Shown in pieces: positions 22,931 to 34,800 of a stretch of 64,000 nt of DNA (the stretch's first letter is position 1; each line of letters begins with the position of its first letter). The translations under genes were made by a program, and so were the position numbers. The stretch is from Abelmoschus esculentus (taxonomy: Eukaryota > Streptophyta > Magnoliopsida > Malvales > Malvaceae), in NCBI GenBank assembly GCA_035048815.1, contig JAUCBN010000001.1, positions 19,979,001 through 20,043,000 on the forward strand, read 5' to 3'. The notes beneath the pieces were generated by a model, which worked only from the letters and a program-made list of their open reading frames with translations, was not told the DNA's origin and did no database searches.

Positions 22931-24940
22931 AATACAACCACAAAGGCTCAGCGACTTAAGGATGCTTTGCAGACTTACGCCTCCTCGTCGGGACAAGCGG
23001 TGAACTTCGAGAAATCTACTATCTTTTTCTCACGTAAAACTTCCACTTTGCTCAGGGAAGAGATTAATGATATCCTGCGCGTAAGAGAAGTGGATGACCC
23101 TGGTATTTATATAGGGGTTCCCCTCCTTATTGGAAAGAACAAAACTGCAGCCTTAGGGTTCACCAGGGAAAATATGAATGCCCGTCTAAGTACTTGGGAT
23201 AAACATCTCCTTTCCTTCAGTGGTCATGAAGTTTTCATTAAAGCGGTTATACGATCTATAACTCAATATGTCATGTCTTGTTACCTTTTACCACAAAATA
23301 TTATTGATGATATGACTACTGTCATACGTCGATATTGGTGGTCGGGGAAGCTGGCAAACGAGGATGGCACATGCTTCCTTGGGACACTCTCTGCCTTCTT
23401 AAAGCTGCTGGAGGTGTAGGGTTTCGTGATCTACACCACTTTAATATCGCTCTGCTAGGAAAACAAATTTGGCGGTTAATTTGTGAGCATGATAGCCTTC
23501 TAAGTCAGGTCTACAAATGTAAGTACTATCCTACGGGCTCAGTCCTAGAGTCCGCTCATACGCGGAGTTCTTTCTTTGCTTGGAAAGGTCTAAGCATGGC
23601 TATTTCTAAGCTTCGCAACGGGTTTTTCAAACGTCCTGGCATGGCTAGTAACATTCAGATTCATTTTGATAGGTGGTGTGGCTCTCAGCCTGTTCACCTT
23701 TATGGTAATTATGAAATGAATGACGAAGTCCCTCTTCGTGCAAGATCTTTCATGCTCCATAATTCACCTCGTTGGGATGTAGCAAAAGTGAGAGGTTATT
23801 TTTCCCATGAAGATGCAAATACCATCCTTAACGTCCCAATTATTAATGATATAAACGACTCTACTCTTTGGGGTCACCATGATGTAGGTACCTACACGGT
23901 TCGCTCTGGTTATCAATTTTTGCAGTCACAACTAGGGCCTGTTAACAGGCTATCTAAACTATGGAAAATTTTGTCTAAGTTACCTACTCTGCCCAAAGTT
24001 TGTTCCTTTGGATGGCGTTTTATGTCATGATGCGTTACTCTCCGGTCAGAAAATTATGCAGGTTAATCTTGATCCTGGGGTTTGCCCAATTTGCAACATG
24101 ACTATCGAAACCTCTATCCATGCCATGCGAGACTGTCCTAGTGCTTCGGAGGCGATCCTCTTGGCAGGCCTCCCCCATCGACTGTTGTCCAATGCTTACA
24201 CCTCCCCCCATCAGTGGCTTTCTGATGCTGTTCGGTTCCTCTCCTTGCACCAATTCTCTCTTCTTATTACAATTTTATGGAATCTGTGGAACCGCCGTAA
24301 TGATTTTGTTCATAACGACCATATCCAACCGATTTGGTTAACTGTTGCCTCTGCCCAAAAACTCTTCACTGACTATACATCTTTTAATGATGAGTCCTGC
24401 CAATCCTCCCGGCTAGCTAAGCCCACCTTCGCTCCGGCTAGATGGATGAAACCGACTCCAGGTTTTGTCAAAATTAACACGGATGGGGCTTTTGACCCTG
24501 TCTTGAGAGGGGCTGCTGCTGGTGTTATTGCTCGTGATTCTTCTGGCTCAGTGCTTGGTGGTTGTTTCATGCCCCTTCTTTGTCTAGATCCAGCTTCTGC
24601 AGAGGCTCTTGCTATTCTAGAAGGTTTACGCTTTGCTGTTGCCAACGGATGGACTAATGTGATCTTTGAAACTGACTCTGCATCTATTGCCAACAAAATT
24701 AATAATGCTCCTCCTCGCGATCTTTCCACAGTACAGCACTTGGTATCTCACATCCGCGCCACTCTGGGCACTATGCCTAATTGTAAGATTTTTTATGTGC
24801 CTAGAGATACAAATGTAGTAGCCCACACTTTGGCTAATAGGGCTTTGCGTTCTTTTACTTCTAGTACTTTTGATTGTTTCTTTCCCGATTTTATTCGGGT
24901 CTCTGTAAACTCAGAGAGGTTCTCCTCTTCTTCTCAATAA
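22931..24940 (+). pseudogene. LINE ORF2 remnant: RT end, zf-RVT, RNase H (two frameshifts)
   Basis: Would copy LINE RNA by target-primed reverse transcription; here only the C-terminal part remains and it is dead. The frame opens at TTKAQRLKDALQTYASSSGQ, which in plant LINEs follows shortly after the FADD catalytic box, so that box is lost. The thumb/connection follows (KSTIFFSRK, YIGVPLLIGKN, RRYWWSG). One base is missing in the G run at 23344-23347; the +1 frame resumes with EAGKRGWHMLPWDTL and continues to WRF near 24020. An extra base near 24022 returns to the first frame at CHDALLSG. A zinc-binding C-X2-C-X8-H-X4-C follows (VCPICNM...SIHAMRDC), then an RVT_3-type RNase H with NTDGAF (D), SAEALAILEGL (E), FETDSAS (D) and VAHTLAN, where H replaces the usual D; H here is, as I recall, common in plant LINEs. 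Stop TAA at 24938-24940. Confidence 0.85.
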
Positions 24941-25037
24941 TACCTTGGGTACTCTTTTCCCCATAGGGGCCTTCTCACCTCTCGGGGTGGTTGGCTATAG
25001 GGGTTTTTTAATGAGGCCCTTTTCCTTTAAAAAAAAA
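24941..25037 (+). other. LINE 3' untranslated tail with poly(A)
   Basis: 97 bases after the stop, containing GGGGCCTTCTCACC and GGGGTGGTTGGCTATAGGGG, and closing with TTTCCTTT and nine A. The tail is short. No AATAAA signal is visible; AATAAT occurs at the stop codon. Confidence 0.7.
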
Positions 25038-28000
25038 TTAGAACGGATTCTCGATAAAGCCTATTTAAACATGTACGTTTTAATCACAATAAAACGACAA
25101 CTAAAATGTTATTAAAATCAAATTTTATAAGTTCAAATACTTGATTATGGGATTTTGAACAAAATTATACAGATTAGTCTCAAATTTTCAACTTTTACTC
25201 GATTAAAATTTGAACGGAATCTCTACAAAACCCATTTAGACATGCACATTTTAATCGCATCAAAACGATAAACAAATTTTATTAAATCAAATTTTATGAG
25301 TTTAAATATTTAATTATGGGGTTTTAAACAAAATTATACAGATTAATCTCAAATTTTAAGGTTTTTACTCGGTTAAAATTCGAACGGACTCACTATAGAG
25401 CACATTTAGACATGCTCGTATTATTCGCATCAAAACGACAACCAAATGTTATTAAATTAAATTTTATGAGTTCAAATAGTTAATTATAGGCTTCTGAACA
25501 AAATTATACAGATTAATATCAAATTATCAGATTTTTACTCTATTAAAATTTGAACGGAATCTCTATAAAGCCCATTTAGATATGCATGTTTTAATCGCAT
25601 CAAAACGACAATCAAATTTTATGATTTCAAATATTTAATTATTAGCTTTTGAACAAAATTATCGAGATTAATCTCAAATTTTCAGAATTTTACTCGATTA
25701 AAATTAGAACGGAATCTCTATAAAGCCCATTTAGACATGCACGTTTCAATCCTAAAAAAACAACCAAATGTTATTAAATCAAATTTTATGAGTTTAAATA
25801 TTTAATTATGGGCTTTTGAACAAAATTATACAGATTAATCTCAAATTTTCAGCTTTTTACTCGGTTAAAATTCGAACGGAATCTCTATAAAGCCCATTTA
25901 GACATGCACGTTTTAATCGCATCAAAACGACAATTAAATTTTATTAAAATTAAATTTTATGATTTCAAATATTTAATTATTAGCTTTTGAACAAAATTAT
26001 CGAGATTAATCTCAAATTTTTAGAATTTTACTCGGTTAAAATTAGAACGTAATCTCTATAAAGCCCATTTAGACATGCACGTTTTAATCCCAAAAAAACG
26101 ACAACCAAATGTTATTAAATCAAATTTTATGAGTTTAAATATTTAATTATGGGTTTTTGAACAAAATTATACAGATTAATATTAAATTTTCAGCTGTTTA
26201 CTCGGTTAAAATTCGAACGGAATCTCTATAAAGACCATTTAGACATGCACGGTTTAATCGCATCAAAACGACAATCAATTGTTATTAAATTAAATTTTAT
26301 GATTTAAAATAGTTAATTATAGGCTTTTGAACAAAATTATACAGACTAGTCTCAAATTTTCAGCTTTTTACTCGATTAAAATTAGAATGGAATCTCTATA
26401 AAGCCCATTTAGACATGCACGTTTTAATCCCAAAAAAACGACAACCAAATGTTATTAAATCAAATTTTATGAGTTTAAATATTTAATTATGGGCTTTTGA
26501 ATAAAATTATACAGATTAATCTCAAATTTTCAGCTTTTTACTCGGTTAAAATTAGAACGGAATCTCTATAAAGCCCATTTAGACTTGCACATTTTAATCC
26601 CAGCAAAACGACAACCAAATGTTATTAAATTAAATTTTATGAGTATAAATATTTAATTATGGGCTTTTGAACAAAATTATACAGATTAATATCAAATTTT
26701 CAGCTGTTTACTCGGTTAAAATTCGAACGGAATCTCTATAAAGACCATTTAGACATGCACGGTTTGATCACATCAAAACGAGAGCCAATTGTTAGTAAAT
26801 TAAATTTTATGAGTTCAAATAGTTAATTATAGGCTTTTGAAGAAAATTATACAGATTAATCTCAAATTTTCAACTTTTTACTCGGTTAAAATTCGAACGG
26901 AATCTCTATAAAGCCCATTTAGATATGTACGTTTTAATCGCATCAAAACGACAACCAAATTTTATTAAAATCAAAATTTATGATTTCAAATATTTAATTA
27001 TTAGCTTTTGAACAAAATTATCGTGATTAATCTCAAATTTTCAGAATTTTACTCGGTTAAAATTAGATAGGAATCTCTATAAAGCCCATTTAGAGATGCA
27101 CGTTTTAATCCCAAAAAACGACAACCAAATGTTATTAAATTAAATTTTATGAGTTCAAATAGATAATTATAGGCTTTTGAACAAAATTATACAGATTAAT
27201 CTCAAATTTTCAGCTTTTTACTCGGTTAAAATTTTAACGGAATCTCTATAAAGCATATTTAGACATGAACGTTTTAATCGCATCAAAACGACAATCAAAT
27301 TTTATTAAAATCAAATTTTATGATTTCAAATATTTAATTATTAGCTTTTGAACAAAATTATACAGATTAATCTCAAATTTTCAGAATTTTACTCGGTTAA
27401 AATTAGAACGGAATCTCTATAAAGCCTATTTAGACATGCACGTTTTAATCCCAAAAAAACGAAAACCAAATGTTATTAAATCAAATTTTATGAGTTTAAA
27501 TATTTAATTATGGGCTTTTGAACAAAATTAGACAGATTAATCTAAAATTTTCAGTTGTTTACTCGGTTAAAATTAGAACAGAATCTCTATAAAGCCCAAT
27601 TAGACATGCACGGTTTAATCGCATCAAAACGACAACTAAATGTTATTAAATTAAATTTAATGAGTTCAAATAGTTAATTATAGGCTTTTGAACAAAATTA
27701 TACAGATTAATCTCAAATTTTTAACTTTTTTCTCGGTTAAAATTAGAACGAAATCTCTATAAAGCCCATTTAGACATGCACGTTTTAATCCCAACAAAAC
27801 GACAACCAAATGTTATTAAATTAAATTTTATTAGTTTAAATATTTAATTATGGGCTTTTGAACAAAATTATACAGATTAATCTCAAATTTTCAGCTGTTT
27901 ACTCGGTTAAAGTTCGAACGGAATCTCTATAAAGACCATTTAGACATGCACGGTTTAATCGCATCAAAACGACATCCAATTGTTATTAAATTAAATTTTA

Positions 28001-28549
28001 TGAGTTCAAATAGTTAATTATAGGCTTTTGAACAAAATTATATAGATTAATCTCAAATTTTTAGCTTTTTACTCAGTTAAAATTAGAACGGAATCTCTAT
28101 AAAGCCCATTTAGACATGCACATTTTAATCCCAACAAAACGACAACCAAAAGTTATTAAATCAAATTTTATGAGTTTAAATATTTAATTATTGGTTTTTG
28201 TACAAAATTATACATATTAATCTCAAATTTTCAGCTGTTTACTCGGTTAAAATTAGAACGGAATCTCTATAAAGACCATTTAGACATGCACGTTTCAATC
28301 CTAAAAAAACGACAACCAAATGTTATTAAATCAAATTTTATGAGTTCAAATAGTTAATTATAGGCTTTTGAAGAAAATTATACAAATTAATCTCAAATTT
28401 TCAGCTTTTTACTCGGTTAAAATTCGAACGGAATCTCTATAAAGCCCATTTAGACATGCACGTTTTAATCGCATCTAAACGACAACCAAATTTTATTAAA
28501 ACCCAATTTTATGATTTCAAATATTTAATTATTATCTTTTGAACAAAAT

Positions 28550-30960
28550 TATCGAGATTAATCTAAAATTTTCAGAATTTTACTCTGTTAAAATTAGAAC
28601 GGAATCTCTATAAAGCCCATTTAGACATGTACGTTTTAATCCCAAAAAAACGACAACCAAATGTTATTAAATCAAATTTTATGAGTTTAAATATTTAATT
28701 ATGGGATTTTGAACAAAATTATACAGATTAATCTCAAATTTTCAACTGTTTACTCGGTTAAAATTAGAACGGAATCTCTATAAAGACCATTTATACATGC
28801 ACGGTTTAATCGCATCAAAACGACATCCAATTGTTATTAAATTAAATTTTATGAGTTCAAATATTTAATTATAGGCTTTTGAAGAAAATTATACAGATTA
28901 ATCTCAAATTTTTAGCTTTTTACTCGGTTAAAATTAGAACGGAATCTCTATAAAGCCCATTTAGACATGCACGGTTTAATCGCATCAAAACGACAACCAA
29001 TTGTTATTAAAATCAAATTTTATGATTTCAAATATTTAATTATTAGCTTTTGAACAAAATTATCGAGATTAATCTCAAATTTTCAGAACTTTACTAGGTT
29101 AAAATTCGAACGGAATCTCTATAAAGACCATTTAGATATACACAGTTTAATCGCATCAAAACGATATCCAATTGTTATTAAATTAAAATTTATGAGTTCA
29201 AATAGTTAATTATAGACTTTTGAAGAAAATTATACAAATTAATCTCAAAATTTCAGCTTTTTACTCGGTTAAAATTCGAACGGAATCTCTATAAAGCCCA
29301 TTTAGACATGCACGTTTTAATCGCATCTAAACGACAACCAAATTTTATTAAATTAAATTTTATGAGTTCAAATAGTTAATTATAGGATTTTGAACAAAAT
29401 TATACAGATTAATCTCAAATTTTCAGCTTTTTACTCGGTTAAAATTAGAACGGAATCTCTATAAAGCCCATTTAGACATGCACGGTTTAATCGCATCAAA
29501 ACGACAACCAATTGTTATTAAAATCAAATTTTATGATTTCAAATATTTAATTATTAGCTTTTGAACAAAATTATCGAGATTAATCTCAAATTTTCAGAAC
29601 TTTACTAGGTTAAAATTCGAACGGAATCTCTATAAAGACCATTTAGATATACACAGTTTAATCGCATCAAAACGATATCCAATTGTTATTAAATTAAAAT
29701 TTATGAGTTCAAATAGTTAATTATAGACTTTTGAAGAAAATTATACAAATTAATCTCAAAATTTCAGCTTTTTACTCGGTTAAAATTCGAACGGAATCTC
29801 TATAAAGCCCATTTAGACATGCATGTTTTAATCGCATCAAAACAATAACCAAATTTTATTAAAAACAAATTTTATGATTTCAAATATTTAATTATTAGCT
29901 TTTGAACAAAATTATTGAGATTAATCTCAAATTGTTAGAATTTTACTCGGTTAAAATTAGAACGGAATCTCTATAAAGCCCATTTAGAGATGCACGTTTT
30001 AATCGCAAAAAACGACAACCAAATGTTATTAAATCAAATTTTATGAGTTTAAATATTTAATTATGGGCTTTTGAACAAAATTATACAGATTAATCTCAAA
30101 TTTTCAGCTGTTTACTAGGTTAAAATTAGAATGGAATCTCTATAAAGCCCATTTAGACATGCACGGTTTAATCGCCTCAAAACAACAACCAATTGTTATT
30201 AAAATCAAATTTTATGATTTCAAATATTTAATTATTAGCTTTTGAACAAAATTATCGAGATTAATCTAAAATTTTCAGAATTTTACTCTGTTAAAATTAG
30301 AACGGAATCTCTATAAAGCCCATTTAGACATGTACGTTTTAATCCCAAAAAAACGACAACCAAATGTTATTAAATCAAATTTTATGAGTTTAAATATTTA
30401 ATTATGGGATTTTGAACAAAATTATACAGATTAATCTCAAATTTTCAACTGTTTACTCGGTTAAAATTAGAACGGAATCTCTATAAAGACCATTTATACA
30501 TGCACGGTTTAATCGCATCAAAACGACATCCAATTGTTATTAAATTAAATTTTATGAGTTCAAATATTTAATTATAGGCTTTTGAAGAAAATTATACAGA
30601 TTAATCTCAAATTTTTAGCTTTTTACTCGGTTAAAATTAGAACGGAATCTCTATAAAGCCCATTTAGACATGCACGGTTTAATCGCATCAAAACGACAAC
30701 CAATTGTTATTAAAATCAAATTTTATGATTTCAAATATTTAATTATTAGCTTTTGAACAAAATTATCGAGATTAATCTCAAATTTTCAGAACTTTACTAG
30801 GTTAAAATTCGAACGGAATCTCTATAAAGACCATTTAGATATACACAGTTTAATCGCATCAAAACGATATCCAATTGTTATTAAATTAAAATTTATGAGT
30901 TCAAATAGTTAATTATAGACTTTTGAAGAAAATTATACAAATTAATCTCAAAATTTCAGC
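28550..30960 (+). repeat. Ten-monomer (~1.70 kb) offset duplication
   Basis: About 28550-29260 matches about 30250-30960 at an offset of ~1700 bp. Shared variants include TTTTACTCTGTTAAAATT, ATGGGATTTTGAAC, CAACTGTTTACTCGG, CCATTTATACATGCACGG and the GAACTTTACTAGGTT monomer. Confidence 0.75.
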
Positions 30961-31830
30961 TTTTTACTCGGTTAAAATTCGAACGGAATCTCTATAAAGC
31001 ATATTTAGACATGCACGTTTTAATCGCATCAAAACGACAATCAAATTTTATTAAAATCATATTTTATGATTTCAAATATTTAATTATTAGCTTTTGAATA
31101 AAATTATACAGATTAATCTCAAATTTTCAGCTTTTTAGTCGGTTAAAATTAGAACGGAATCTCTATTAAGCCCATTTAGACATGCACGTTTTAATCCCAA
31201 CAAAACGACAACCAAATGTTATTAAATCAAATTTTATGAGTTTAAATATTTAATTATGGGCTTTTGAACAAAATTATACAGATTAATCTCAAATTTTCAG
31301 CTGTTTACTCGGTTAAAATTCGAACGGAATCTCTATAAAGCCCATTTAGACATGCACGGTTTAATCGCATCAAAACGACAACCAAATGTTATTAAATTAA
31401 ATTTTATGAGTTCAAATAGTTAATTATAGGATTTTGAACAAAATTATACAGATTAATCTCAAATTTTCAGCTTTTTACTCGGTTAAAATTAGAACGGAAT
31501 CTCTATAAAGCCCATTTAGACATGCACGGTTTAATCGCATCAAAACGACAACCAATTGTTATTAAAATCAAATTTTATGATTTCAAATATTTAATTAGTA
31601 GCTTTTGAACAAAATTATCGAGATTAATCTCAAATTTTCAGAACTTTACTAGGTTAAAATTCGAACGGAATCTCTATAAAGACCATTTAGATATACACAG
31701 TTTAATCGCATCAAAACGATATCCAATTGTTATTAAATTAAAATTTATGAGTTCAAATAGTTAATTATAGACTTTTGAAGAAAATTATACAAATTAATCT
31801 CAAAATTTCAGCTTTTTACTCGGTTAAAAT
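29087..31830 (+). repeat. Four copies of a distinctive ~0.5-kb block
   Basis: GAACTTTACTAGGTT followed by TTAGATATACACAGTTTAAT, AACGATATCCAATTG, AATTATAGACTTTTGAAG and CTCAAAATTTCAGC begins near 29087, 29598, 30790 and 31641. Offsets of 511, 1192 and 852 correspond to 3, 7 and 5 monomers, showing repeated re-use of one block inside larger duplications. Confidence 0.75.
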
Positions 31831-34800
31831 TCGAACGGAATCTCTATAAAGCCCATTTAGACATGCACGTTTTAATCGCATCTAAACGACAACCAAATTT
31901 TATTAAAACCCAATTTTATGATTTCAAATATTTAATTATTATCTTTTGAACAAAATTATCGAGATTAATCTCAAATTTTCAGAATTTAACTCGGTTAAAA
32001 TTAGAACAGAATCTCTATAAAGCCCATTTAGAGATGCACGTTTTAATCCCAAATTTTATAAGTTTAAATATTTAATTATGGGTTGTTAAACAAAATTATA
32101 AAGATTAATCTCAAATTTTTAGAATTTTACTCGGTTAAAATTAGAACGGAATCTCTATAAAGCCCACTTAGAGATGCACGTTTTAATCGCATCAAAACGA
32201 CAACCAAATATTATTAAATTAAATTTTATGAGTTTAAATATTTAAATATGGGCTTTTGAACAAAATTATACAGATTAATCTCAAATTTTCAACTTTTGAC
32301 TCGGTTAAAATTAGAACGGAATCTCTATAAAAGCCCATTTAGACATGCACGTTTTAATCCCAAAAAAACGACAACCAAATGTTATTAAATCAAATTTTAT
32401 GAGTTTAAATATTTAATTATGGGCTTTTGAACAAAATTATACAGATTAATCACAAATTTTCAGCTGTTTACTCGGTTAAAATTCTAACAGAATCTCTATA
32501 AAGTCCATTTTAACATGCATGGTTTAATCGCATCAAAACGACAACTAAATGTTATTAAATTAATTTTTTATTAAATTAAATTTTATGAGTTCAAATAGAT
32601 AATTATAGGCTTTTGAACAAAATTATACAGATTAATCTCAAATTTTCAGCTTTTTACTCGGTTAAAATTTTAACGGAATCTCTATAAAGCATATTTAGAC
32701 ATGAACGTTTTAATCGCATCAAAACGACAATCAAATTTTATTAAAATCAAATTTTATGATTTCAAATATTTAATTATTAGCTTTTGAACAAAATTATACA
32801 GATTAATCTCAAATTTTCAGAATTTTACTCGGTTAAAATTAGAACGGAATCTCTATAAAGCCCATTTAGACATGCACGTTTTAATCCCAAAAAAACGAAA
32901 ACCAAATGTTATTAAATCAAATTTTATGAGTTTAAATATTTAATTATGGGCTTTTGAACAAAATTAGACAGATTAATCTCAAATTTTCAGTTGTTTACTC
33001 GGTTAAAATTAGAACAGAATCTCTATAAAGCCCAATTAGACATGCACGGTTTAATCGCATCAAAACGACAACTAAATGTTATTAAATTAAATTTAATGAG
33101 TTCAAATAGTTAATTATAGGCTTTTGAACAAAATTATACAGATTAATCTCAAATTTTTAACTTTTTTCTCGGTTAAAATTAGAACGAAATCTCTATAAAG
33201 CCCATTTAGACATGCACGTTTTAATCCCAACAAAACGACAACCAAATGTTATTAAATTAAATTTTATTAGTTTAAATATTTAATTATGGGCTTTTGAACA
33301 AAATTATACAGATTAATCTCAAATTTTCAGCTGTTTACTCGGTTAAAGTTCGAACGGAATCTCTATAAAGACCATTTAGACATGCACGGTTTAATCGCAT
33401 CAAAACGACATCCAATTGTTATTAAATTAAATTTTATGAGTTCAAATAGTTAATTATAGGCTTTTGAACAAAATTATATAGATTAATCTCAAATTTTTAG
33501 CTTTTTACTCGGTTAAAATTAGAACGGAATCTCTATAAAGCCCATTTAGACATGCACATTTTAATCCCAACAAAACGACAACCAAAAGTTATTAAATCAA
33601 ATTTTATGAGTTTAAATATTTAATTATGGGTTTTTGTACAAAATTATACATATTAATCTCAAATTTTCAGCTGTTTACTCGGTTAAAATTCGAGCGGAAT
33701 CTCTATAAAGACCATTTAGACATGCACAGTTTAATCGCATCAAAACGACATCCAATTGTTATTAAATTAAATTTTATGAGTTCAAATAGTTAATTATAGG
33801 CTTTTGAAGAAAATTATACAAATTAATCTCAAATTTTCAGCTTTTTACTCGGTTAAAATTCGAACGGAATCTCTATAAAGCCCATTTAGACATGCATGTT
33901 TTAATCGCATCAAAACGATAACCAAATTTTATTAAAAACAAATTTTATGATTTCAAATATTTAATTATTAGCTTTTGAACAAAATTATTGAGATTAATCT
34001 CAAATTTTTAGAATTTTACTCGGTTAAAATTAGAACGGAATCTCTATAAAGCCCATTTAGAGATGCACGTTTTAATCGCAAAAAACGACAACCAAATGTT
34101 ATTAAATCAAATTTTATGAGTTTAAATATTTAATTATGGGCTTTTGAACAAAATTATACAGATTAATCTCAAATTTTCAGCTGTTTACTAGGTTAAAATT
34201 AGAATGGAATCTCTATAAAGCCCATTTAGACATGCACGGTTTAATCGCCTCAAAACAACAACCAATTGTTATTAAAATCAAATTTTATGATTTCAAATAT
34301 TTAATTATTAGCTTTTGAACAAAATTATCGAGATTAATCTAAAATTTTCAAAATTTTACTCTGTTAAAAATAGAACGGAATCTCTATAAAGCCCATTTAG
34401 ACATGCACGTTTTAATCCCAAAAAAACGACAACCAAATGTTATTAAATCAAATTTTATGAGTTTAAATATTTAATTATGGGCTTTTGAACAAAATTATAC
34501 AGATTAATCACAAATTTTCAGCTGTTTACTCGGTTAAAATTCTAACAGAATCTCTATAAAGTCCATTTTGACATGCATGGTTTAATCGCATCAAAACGAC
34601 AACTAAATGTTATTAAATTAATTTTTTATTAAATTAAATTTTATGAGTTCAAATAGATAATTATAGGTTTTGAACAAAATTATACCGATTAATCTCAAAT
34701 TTTCAGCTTTTTACTCGGTTAAAATTCGAACGGAATCTCTATAAAGCATATTTAGACATGAACGTTTTAATCGCATCAAAACGACAATCAAATTTTATTA

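Larger units (their letters stand above)
22928..25037 (+). mobile_element. 5'-truncated plant LINE inserted in the satellite
   Basis: About 2.1 kb of unique, more GC-balanced sequence between satellite blocks. It encodes the end of a non-LTR reverse transcriptase, a zinc-binding segment and an RNase H domain, followed by a ~97-base tail ending in nine A residues (25029-25037). The left flank leaves the satellite at about 22927 (GATTAATCTCAAATTATCA) and the right flank resumes at TTAGAACGGATTCTC. Comparison with neighbouring monomers shows that about 15-20 satellite bases (the GCTTTTTACTCGGTT part) are missing between the flanks, and no target-site duplication is evident. 5' truncation and an A tail are typical of target-primed reverse transcription. 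Confidence 0.88.
14270..25430 (+). repeat. Zone containing the local D-type monomer
   Basis: Monomers ending CTCTATAGAGCACATTT followed by ATGCTCGTATTAAT instead of CTCTATAAAGCCCATTT and ATGCACG. They occur near 14290, 14970, 16030, 16375, 17360, 18035, 19040, 19895, 20750, 21425, 21935, 22275, 22615 and 25385. They are often preceded by AAATTTTAAGGTTTTTACTCGG. I saw none further right. The LINE lies within this zone. Confidence 0.7.

Noticed and set aside
23335..24030. Three separate LINE proteins instead of one broken one
   Set aside because: Conserved motifs run on from frame to frame (WWSG to GWHMLPWDTL, GWRF to CHDALLSG), so single-base frameshifts explain the breaks.
24035..24826. Minus-strand open frames opposite the LINE
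   Set aside because: They are shadows of the zinc-binding/RNase H coding sequence on the plus strand, which has recognisable motifs.
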